Origin: JANRKT01 sp033763355 | GTDB taxonomy: Bacteria; Bacteroidota; Bacteroidia; Chitinophagales; Chitinophagaceae | Length of the DNA: 14,743 nucleotides | Reading direction: 5' to 3' | NCBI GenBank assembly: GCA_033763355.1 | Contig: JANRKT010000055.1 | Span: 1 to 14,743, forward strand | Shown here: piece by piece, positions 1 to 5,070 of the stretch | How positions within the stretch are numbered: the first letter of the stretch is position 1 | Layout of the letters: each line of letters starts with the position of its first letter | The notes under the pieces: generated by a model | The model's database searches: none | What the model was told of the DNA's origin: nothing | What the model saw: the letters and a program-made list of their open reading frames with translations, nothing else | Translations under genes and position numbers: made by a program

Positions 1-153
1 TTATTGTTGGAAGATATACAGGGTTCCTGCAAAAAAATTCTTTCCTATACTGCCGGGATGAGTTTTGCTGATTTCATCAGCGATGATAAAACAATTGATG
101 CGGTTGTCAGAAATTTTGAAATCATAGGAGAAGCCGCCAACAGCTTTCAATAA
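1..153 (+). CDS. HepT-like (DUF86) toxin fragment, 5' end outside the window, C-terminus truncated
   Basis: Frame 1 is open from the first base and ends at TAA 151-153, giving 50 residues. The stretch DAVVRNFEIIGEAA is the hallmark core of DUF86/HepT proteins, the HEPN-type RNase toxins of MntA-HepT modules, and the preceding LLLEDI and SYTAGMSFADF fit the same family. Known members run about 40-50 residues past the IIGEAA motif and carry the catalytic RNxxxH(x)Y motif there. Here the frame stops four residues later (NSFQ), and I find no continuation of the domain in any frame of the next 120 bases. Without that motif the product should not be an active nuclease, so this is probably a decaying remnant. 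The N-terminus and any MntA partner would lie left of the window. The family call is fairly sure; loss of function is inferred. Confidence 0.62.
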   Translation, partial: LLLEDIQGSCKKILSYTAGMSFADFISDDKTIDAVVRNFEIIGEAANSFQ

Positions 154-273
154 TTCTTTTGCTTCATTTGCTTTTTTATAAAAAAAGGATGCTTTTCATA
201 ATTGCCCGCTTGGGGGTCAATTACAGCATGAGTTTTTTGCTGCGGGCATAGTTTTATAGTCTCCTTTTTTGTA

Positions 274-630
274 TCAATAAGAATTGATCAGCGATTCGGC
301 GGGTATTTTCAGTTTCTTGTGCAGGGTACGTATCATATTCAGCGTTAATTTTCTTTTACCGCTCAGGATTTCCGATTTGCGGTTGCGTCCGCCGAGTAAC
401 CTGGTCAGCTCTTTGTCATTGATCATTCCCTGCTCTACCCTGAATTTTATCGCTTTAATAGGATGCGGGGGCGGAATAGGGTAATGTTTATCTTCATACG
501 CTTCAACAAGAGTGAATAGTATTTCAAATTCATCTCCTGCCGGCGTATTTTCCTTAGCCCCCCATAGTTCTTCAATCCGCTTCAGCGCTTTTTCGTAATC
601 TTTTTTTGTTTTTATGGGTTTAATGTTCAT
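274..630 (-). CDS. higA: HigA-type antitoxin, XRE/HTH family
   Basis: A 118-residue protein whose C-terminal half (about 62-118) is a Cro/C1-type helix-turn-helix: NDKELTRLLGGRNRKSEILSGKRKLT followed by a third helix, LNMIRTLHKKLKI. The N-terminal half (about 1-60, with DYEKALKRIEELW and EFEILFTLVEAYED) matches the COG5499 type of HigA antitoxin. It begins two bases after the higB stop codon, so the order is toxin first, antitoxin second, as is usual for higBA. It should bind and neutralise HigB and repress the operon, probably at the palindrome 948-964. It has no signal peptide or membrane segment and acts in the cytosol. The ATG at 628-630 is the only sensible start. Family assignment is strong; regulation is inferred. 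Confidence 0.88.
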   Translation of the reverse strand: MNIKPIKTKKDYEKALKRIEELWGAKENTPAGDEFEILFTLVEAYEDKHYPIPPPHPIKAIKFRVEQGMINDKELTRLLGGRNRKSEILSGKRKLTLNMIRTLHKKLKIPAESLINSY

Positions 631-632
631 AT

Positions 633-926
633 TCAGATATTTTTTGCATCAATTTTATCATACTCCTTATGTGTTCCTGCAAACCGGATAAACGCCTTGC
701 CTCTCCGGAATAAAACCAAAACCACCAGCCTGTAATCATTACCCTTAATGTTAAAAACAACCCGGTCATTGCCTACAATACTGGCTGACCCGAATTGTTT
801 TTTAATATCCTGAAAGCTGTTCCAATTCGCCTTCTTTGCTTCATCATACCATACTAAAAGCGGCAATTTTGCATCCCTGTGTTTTTCCCAAAAATTGCGC
901 AGTGTACTTTTTGCAATTATTCTCAT
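633..926 (-). CDS. higB: HigB-family type II toxin (mRNA interferase)
   Basis: A 97-residue protein starting MRIIAKSTLRNFWEKH and ending in FAGTHKEYDKID, both diagnostic of the HigB_toxin family (RelE-like fold, ribosome-dependent mRNA cleavage). The frame can be extended three codons to a TTG at 935, but ATG 924-926 matches the usual family start and is preferred. The gene is followed after two bases by the HigA antitoxin, so the pair is translationally close and must be one operon. The conserved basic and aromatic residues of the family's C-terminal half (RLVVLVLFRRGKAFIRF) are present, with no sign of frameshift, so the toxin looks intact. A TATATTTG box (933-940, minus strand) lies so close to the ATG that the message may be nearly leaderless. 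Confidence 0.9.
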   Translation of the reverse strand: MRIIAKSTLRNFWEKHRDAKLPLLVWYDEAKKANWNSFQDIKKQFGSASIVGNDRVVFNIKGNDYRLVVLVLFRRGKAFIRFAGTHKEYDKIDAKNI

Positions 927-932
927 TAATCC

Positions 933-964
933 CAAATATACAAAAATGCTCCCAAATTGGGAGC
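933..964 (-). promoter_or_regulatory. higBA promoter -7 box and palindromic operator
   Basis: Positions 948-964 form a perfect inverted repeat, GCTCCCAA-A-TTGGGAGC, with 8-base arms around one central base. Directly next to it on the higB side, 933-940 reads TATATTTG on the minus strand, a full match to the Bacteroidota -7 consensus TAnnTTTG. No good -33 element is visible. A HigA dimer on the palindrome would cover the upstream part of the promoter, as expected for toxin-antitoxin autorepression. The palindrome and box are seen directly; their use by HigA is inferred. Confidence 0.5.
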
Positions 965-1021
965 ACCTTCTTTAAAGTTCTTTTATAAGCGGTTCCTGTC
1001 AAAATAAAAAAGCAAGCCTTC

Positions 1022-2149
1022 TCACCTCACTCCCCCAATCCCAAACTGGTCACCCGCCTTAACGGCTTTACTACCGTTAAAATGTATCTCTGCCATTTTC
1101 TCACTCGCCACATTGTTGTAATGCTCGTCCTGCAGGGTGGTCAGTATCTTTCTTGTATTTGTTTCAATTACTTCGCCACTCGAGGGATATACGTATTTGC
1201 CATCCAAACTGAGGCTGATCCAGCCGGGCATATCCTGCACGGGTATGGTGGTGAGCTGCTGGTAAGGCGGCGCTGCACTGAAAACATGCACCCTCATATT
1301 ATGCCCGTCGGCGAGCCAGATCTCTTTTTCTTCCGGAGTGAGTGCAATGCCATGACTGGGATTGCCATGCCGCCGCACCGGGCCGCGGTTCCATCCTTTC
1401 ACTTCTATATGCGCCAGTTTTTTGCCCGTGGTAAGATCACCAACTTCAAATCCCAGTAAACTATCAACGGTAACATAAGCCAGTGTTTCTTTACCATTGA
1501 TGGTAAAGGGGCGAACGAAGTTGGCGAAAGGGCCGGCTTTATTCGCCAACTCATGTTTCCCCGCATCGGCGATATACAACCAGGGCGAAGCAATATCATC
1601 GAGATAAACTTTTTTACCGGAAGGTCCATAAATGGTGTTGTGTGCTCTCTTGTTTACCTCAATCTTTTTAATGATGTCGCCGGTGGTGCAATCCACCACA
1701 TTCCAAAAACTTTTTTCAAATGATGGCAGGTACATCGTTTTGCCATCAGGAGAAATGGCCATTCGGTCGCAGCCCCCTTCAAATTGTTTTTCCCAAACCA
1801 GTTTATCGGTTGCAAGGTCTATACGCTGCAGCGATTCAATGGTGCTGATAAAAATACTGTTGAGCGCCACACTTACGGCAATACCTTTTACATTGGAGGG
1901 GCTGCCATCGGGATGAAAGCCTTTGGTTGCAATGCGTTTTACGAAACGGTGATTATTGTCTATATCAAAAACAAGTATGCCATGCCCGCCGTAACCGAGG
2001 TAATCACGGATGCCGGGCACAGCTACATACAGATATCTTTTTATGGCAGCGGGTGAAGCTGCATGGCCTGCGGGTTTGTGCATGGCGGATATGAAAATGA
2101 ACAGGGCGCTGACAAGCAGTAACGGGGCTAATATAAACTTCGCCTTCAT
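1022..2149 (-). CDS. Secreted YncE/YVTN-type beta-propeller protein
   Basis: A 375-residue protein with an N-terminal signal segment (MKAKFILAPLLLVSALFIFISA) and likely export to the periplasm or cell surface. The rest shows the repeating pattern of a YVTN/YncE-like beta-propeller: ISPDGKTMYLPS, YGPSGKKVYLDD, LTPEEKEIWLADG, LSLDGKYVYPSS, and linked phrases such as IDLATDKLVWEKQ, DCTTGDIIKKIEV and DLTTGKKLAHIEV. About six to seven blades fit the length. Such proteins usually act as binding or scaffold domains; no catalytic residues are evident and no substrate can be named. It stands alone: higB begins about 100 bases downstream and a gene-poor region lies upstream. The ATG at 2147-2149 is set by the signal peptide. 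Fold is confident, function unknown. Confidence 0.82.
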   Translation of the reverse strand: MKAKFILAPLLLVSALFIFISAMHKPAGHAASPAAIKRYLYVAVPGIRDYLGYGGHGILVFDIDNNHRFVKRIATKGFHPDGSPSNVKGIAVSVALNSIFISTIESLQRIDLATDKLVWEKQFEGGCDRMAISPDGKTMYLPSFEKSFWNVVDCTTGDIIKKIEVNKRAHNTIYGPSGKKVYLDDIASPWLYIADAGKHELANKAGPFANFVRPFTINGKETLAYVTVDSLLGFEVGDLTTGKKLAHIEVKGWNRGPVRRHGNPSHGIALTPEEKEIWLADGHNMRVHVFSAAPPYQQLTTIPVQDMPGWISLSLDGKYVYPSSGEVIETNTRKILTTLQDEHYNNVASEKMAEIHFNGSKAVKAGDQFGIGGVR

Positions 2150-2522
2150 ACATGAATAATTATCTTTTAAAGGTAGGATAAGATAAAAGCTGGTAAAATA
2201 TTTTCAGCGGCTGCCCGGGTTTTGTATTACCACTGTTTAACCGGCGCCAGCAACAGGGCTGTTACTGCAACGAATAAAACCACTATAATTATGATCAGCG
2301 CTGTTAGCACGGGGGCAAGGTTGCACAAGCCTTTAAATCAAAATGATGATGTCCCTCAGGGGGAACCATGATTTTGCATTGCGGAAATAAGCGGGGCATT
2401 ATGCAGAAGCGGATGCACTTATCTGTGCCGTCTGCTAATAAGGCGGTAAAAAGAAAGTGATTTGGAGGTGAAGAAGGTAAAAGAAGCTTCGCAGGATAGA
2501 AAATAAAATCCTGTAATTCATT
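2150..2522. other. Gene-poor intergenic stretch
   Basis: These 373 bases separate the nitrilase stop from the propeller start and should hold the propeller's promoter; TACCTTTA on the minus strand at 2168-2175 is a 7-of-8 match to the TAnnTTTG -7 consensus. I see no convincing protein-coding frame, RNA gene or strong terminator. A 27-codon minus-strand frame (2227-2310, GTG start) would encode a single hydrophobic helix, but it has no ribosome binding site or ATG and is not called. A small CCCT/GGGG hairpin occurs near 2353-2364. Confidence 0.5.
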
Positions 2523-3362
2523 TTACATCATCACAAACCTGTCCCCGTCTTTTAAAAATGGAAATTTACTGCGGGCTTCATTCAGCTTTTCTTTTTGCAG
2601 TGCATAAGTAAATACATCTTCTTCATGCGCTTTGTGGTACAGTACTTCGCCCCATGGGTCAGCAATCATAGAGTCGCCGCTGTGGTAAATGTTGTTGCCG
2701 TCATTGCCCGTACGGTTCACTCCGATAACATAACACTGGTTTTCTATGGCCCTTGCCTGCAACAATGTTTTCCAGGCATGGCTGCGGCGCTCGGGCCAGT
2801 TGGCAACATAAATCAATACATCATATTCCGCCTCATCTCCCGGCCCCCTCCCGGCCTCCCCCGGCGGGGGAGGTGACTGCCTCGCCCAGACCGGGAACCG
2901 CAGATCATAGCAAACCTGCAGGTTGATCTTCCATCCGCTTACAGATGCAATCAGTCTTTTGTTGCCCGCTGTATAATGTTCATCTTCTCCTGCAAAAGCA
3001 AACAAATGGCGTTTGTCGTAACAGCCATACTGGCCATTGGGCAACATCCAGATCAAACGGTTGTAATACCTGGTCTGACCCCCTCTCTGACCATCCTCTT
3101 CTTCTTTAATAATTAGACTTCCCGTTACAATTATTTTTTTGGATGCTGCAATTTTCTTCATCCACATTAAAGTATCCCCGTCCATTGTTTCGGCAAGCAT
3201 TTCGGGTTTCATGCTAAAGCCCGTGCTGAACATTTCAGGGAGGATAACGATTTCGGTTTTTGAAGCAATGGCATTTATCTTTTCTTCAAAAGCCTTAAGA
3301 TTGGCTTCTTTGTTTTCCCAATAAAGGTTTTGCTGAATGAGTGTTACCGTTAAAGATGACAT
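2523..3362 (-). CDS. Nitrilase-superfamily amidohydrolase, probable omega-amidase (YafV/NIT2-like)
   Basis: A 279-residue carbon-nitrogen hydrolase. The Glu-Lys-Cys triad is visible: E43 in LPEMFSTGFS, K117 in YDKRHLF and C151 in VCYDLRFPVW. The combination LPEMFSTGFSM, YDKRHLF, CYDLRFPVWAR, YVANWPERR and ARAIENQCYV is that of omega-amidases such as E. coli YafV and mammalian NIT2, which hydrolyse 2-oxoglutaramate and 2-oxosuccinamate to the 2-oxo acid and ammonia. It is cytosolic, with no signal peptide. It starts 12 bases after the LpxR-like gene stop, so it is probably translated from the recX-lpxR message. Two extra loops stand out: residues 163-177 (SPPPPGEAGRGPGDE), encoded by a GC-rich palindrome, and about eight residues near 90-97 (DGQRGGQT). 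Both fall between conserved strands and may be tolerated. Family is sure; substrate is by homology. Confidence 0.88.
   Translation of the reverse strand: MSSLTVTLIQQNLYWENKEANLKAFEEKINAIASKTEIVILPEMFSTGFSMKPEMLAETMDGDTLMWMKKIAASKKIIVTGSLIIKEEEDGQRGGQTRYYNRLIWMLPNGQYGCYDKRHLFAFAGEDEHYTAGNKRLIASVSGWKINLQVCYDLRFPVWARQSPPPPGEAGRGPGDEAEYDVLIYVANWPERRSHAWKTLLQARAIENQCYVIGVNRTGNDGNNIYHSGDSMIADPWGEVLYHKAHEEDVFTYALQKEKLNEARSKFPFLKDGDRFVMM
2832..2876. repeat. REP-like GC-rich palindrome inserted in frame in the nitrilase gene
   Basis: The core 2855-2873 is a perfect hairpin, CCTCCCCC-GGC-GGGGGAGG, embedded in C-rich flanks back to about 2832. Its composition (nearly all G/C) differs sharply from the gene around it. 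On the coding strand it adds about 15 residues, SPPPPGEAGRGPGDE, between FPVWARQ and AEYDVLIYVANWP, where E. coli YafV, as I recall it, has only a short linker. I recall similar C-rich palindromes as dispersed repeats in Bacteroidota genomes, but cannot verify copy number here. Confidence 0.6.
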
Positions 3363-3374
3363 GAAAGCAAGTTA

Positions 3375-4373
3375 CTAAAACCGCAAAGAAAGCCCCGCCG
3401 ATGCATAGTTCTCATTGTTCACCATGGTCCGGGCTTCACGGCTGCGGCGTATTACAGCAATGGAAAGGGAGAAGTTTTCTTTGGCATAGGCCAGCCCCCA
3501 GCGGTGCTGGTAAACCCAGGGCATGGGTGATGCGGTATGTTCACCTTTATCTTTCCTGAATAAACCTCCCTGCAGGGTGGCATTGTAAATATGATAGCCG
3601 AGCTCTGGCTGAAAGAAGAAGAAAAATTCTGCGGTGCGGTAATAAGCAGGTTGCCTGCGGTGCAGCCTTGCATGGTATAAAACTGATTGATGGTTTTGTT
3701 CAGTTAACCCGAAGCGGAGCGAAAGCCCGGCCGAAACATTTGTAAACACCGTGCCTGCATTTAATTTTCCCGTTGCATCAAGTGCAAATATATTTTTTCG
3801 TGTCAGCGGTTGCAGCAGGGGTTTAATGTATTGCAGGTGCAGGTTGATATTGGCTTCATCTTTCAGTTGCGTTTCCCATCCTTCAATGGGATAAAGATGA
3901 AAGAAACGGTGATATCCTTTTTGTATGCGCTCTGCAAGCGATGATTTGCCGATGGTGCCGGCAGAAATGGCAAGCGCTGCAATGGTTCCGTTTTTATAAA
4001 ACCGGTCCTGCTGAAATTTACCGTAGAGGTAACCGGCAAAGGGCCGGTCAATCAGGCCGTTGGTCTCCTTTAGATATCCTACGGGATTATAAATAGATTG
4101 TCCCGCTTCAAAACGGTTGATGATTTTAAGAAGCGTTTCGTTACGGGGCCGCCCTGTCTTTTCTTTATCATAACGAAGGGCGCTGAAGGTAAACCGGATG
4201 CCGTTGGTATAATACCCGTCTTTAAGCTGAAAAAGATAATTGTCGTTATCGCTTATAACCTGCATTTCTGCCGTGTAAAAATCTTTTTTCTTTTCCTCAA
4301 ATTGTGCAAATACAGCACTATGCCATAGCAGGACTACCGGGATGCTGAATAAATATGACAGCGCTTTTTTCAA
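3375..4373 (-). CDS. LpxR-family (DUF2219) outer-membrane lipid A deacylase
   Basis: A 332-residue protein with a signal peptide (KKALSYLFSIPVVLLWHSAVFAQ) and a C-terminal SAGLSLRF ending in phenylalanine, as in outer-membrane beta-barrels. Family motifs are SDNDNYLF (41-48), DGYYTNGIRFTF (52-63), GQSIYNPVGY (91-100) and RPFAGYLYG (110-118). In Salmonella LpxR the Asn-Asp pair near the mature N-terminus and a conserved histidine remove the 3'-acyloxyacyl chain of lipid A; N43/D44 and H155 (QKGYHRFFHL, then GWETQL) are the best candidates here. The start is TTG (4371-4373): an in-frame stop lies four codons upstream and the signal peptide begins immediately, so no other start fits. It lies 31 bases after recX and 12 before the nitrilase gene. 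Family is confident; deacylase activity is by homology. Confidence 0.82.
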   Translation of the reverse strand: MKKALSYLFSIPVVLLWHSAVFAQFEEKKKDFYTAEMQVISDNDNYLFQLKDGYYTNGIRFTFSALRYDKEKTGRPRNETLLKIINRFEAGQSIYNPVGYLKETNGLIDRPFAGYLYGKFQQDRFYKNGTIAALAISAGTIGKSSLAERIQKGYHRFFHLYPIEGWETQLKDEANINLHLQYIKPLLQPLTRKNIFALDATGKLNAGTVFTNVSAGLSLRFGLTEQNHQSVLYHARLHRRQPAYYRTAEFFFFFQPELGYHIYNATLQGGLFRKDKGEHTASPMPWVYQHRWGLAYAKENFSLSIAVIRRSREARTMVNNENYASAGLSLRF

Positions 4374-4404
4374 TGTCTGGGTTTAACTGCTTCTATAACG
4401 TGAT

Positions 4405-4890
4405 TTATTCCGGATTCTTTTGAATTTCCTTTAAAACTTCGCCGGCCAGCCCTGGTTCAAAGCCCTTTTGTAAAAGATAATCCTGTGTTTTTCTCAGTTT
4501 TATAAAAAGGTTCTTTTCGCCTTTAAGGCTTTGCCATTTCTGGTTTGCAAGCTTATGTATTATTCTAATATATTCTTCGTCGCCGATTTGTTTTAATGCT
4601 TTCTTAATACAGTATTCGCTTACCTGTTTCTGCTTCAGTTCGTATTTTATTTTTATCCGGCCCCATTGTTTCATCCTGAATTTGCCCCCGGCAAACTGTA
4701 TGGCAAACCGCTCTTCGTTTAAATATCCCTCCTCTATCAGTTGCGAAAGCAAGGCTTCCGTATCTGTTTTACGCAATCTGAAACTGTATAGCTTTTCTTT
4801 TACTTCTGCATGGCACCGTTCCTGGTAACTGCAATAGTGTTTTGCTTTTTGCAATGCCTGTTCCCTGCTAAGCGATTTCCTGTAAAGCAT
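4405..4890 (-). CDS. recX: RecX-family regulatory protein
   Basis: A 161-residue, strongly basic, all-helical protein, close to the usual RecX length. The signature lies in the middle: LIEEGYLNEERFAIQFAGGKF (about 51-71), then RMKQWGRIKIKYELKQKQVSEYCIKKAL, corresponding to RecX's conserved LxxxGYLxDxxFAxxF and W/KG..+I..EL segments. RecX binds RecA filaments and restrains recombinase activity in the cytosol. recA is not in the window, which is common outside Proteobacteria. It is the first gene of a tight minus-strand group with the LpxR-like and nitrilase genes; the functional link among the three is not obvious and may be simple co-transcription. ATG 4888-4890 is well placed before LYRKSLSREQALQKA. 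Confidence 0.87.
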   Translation of the reverse strand: MLYRKSLSREQALQKAKHYCSYQERCHAEVKEKLYSFRLRKTDTEALLSQLIEEGYLNEERFAIQFAGGKFRMKQWGRIKIKYELKQKQVSEYCIKKALKQIGDEEYIRIIHKLANQKWQSLKGEKNLFIKLRKTQDYLLQKGFEPGLAGEVLKEIQKNPE

Positions 4891-4950
4891 CTGTAAAAAT
4901 AAAACAACAAGGGCTATAATTTTTTTTGACTACTGGTTTGCCTGCGGCAG

Positions 4951-5007
4951 GGATGTTGAACAGGATTATACCGAAAAAAATCTGTGTTAATCCGTGTAAT
5001 CTGTGGC
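4951..5007. repeat. Possible dispersed intergenic repeat remnant
   Basis: The stretch reads TTGAACAGGATTATACC, a run of A, then three related short phrases at 4981-5007: TCTGTGTTAA, TCCGTGTAAT, CTGTGGC. I recall very similar wording (aacaggatt...ctgtgttaatccgtgtaatctgtggc) as a recurrent intergenic element in Bacteroidota and other bacteria, but cannot check that here. It lies between recX and the terminator of the 1214-residue gene, where no coding frame is visible. Confidence 0.35.
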
Positions 5008-5015
5008 CGCATTTT

Positions 5016-5047
5016 AAAAAAACGGGCCCGCAACTCCTTGCAGGCCC
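5016..5047 (-). terminator. Intrinsic terminator of the 1214-residue protein gene
   Basis: On the minus strand, 24 bases after the stop codon, GGGCCTGCAA and TTGCGGGCCC (5024-5047) pair over ten bases, one being a G-U wobble, around a GGAG loop. The stem is followed directly by a run of seven T (5016-5022, A on the plus strand). This is a textbook rho-independent terminator and should mark the end of the transcription unit containing the large gene. Confidence 0.85.
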
Positions 5048-5070
5048 TGCTATATGGGTCTTGGGATAGT

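Noticed and set aside
2227..2328. Small minus-strand frame encoding one hydrophobic helix (LTALIIIIVVLFVAVTALLL) with GTG or TTG start
   Set aside because: No ATG, no ribosome binding site, and an in-frame stop just upstream of the TTG; a chance hydrophobic frame or decayed gene is as likely as a real small membrane peptide.
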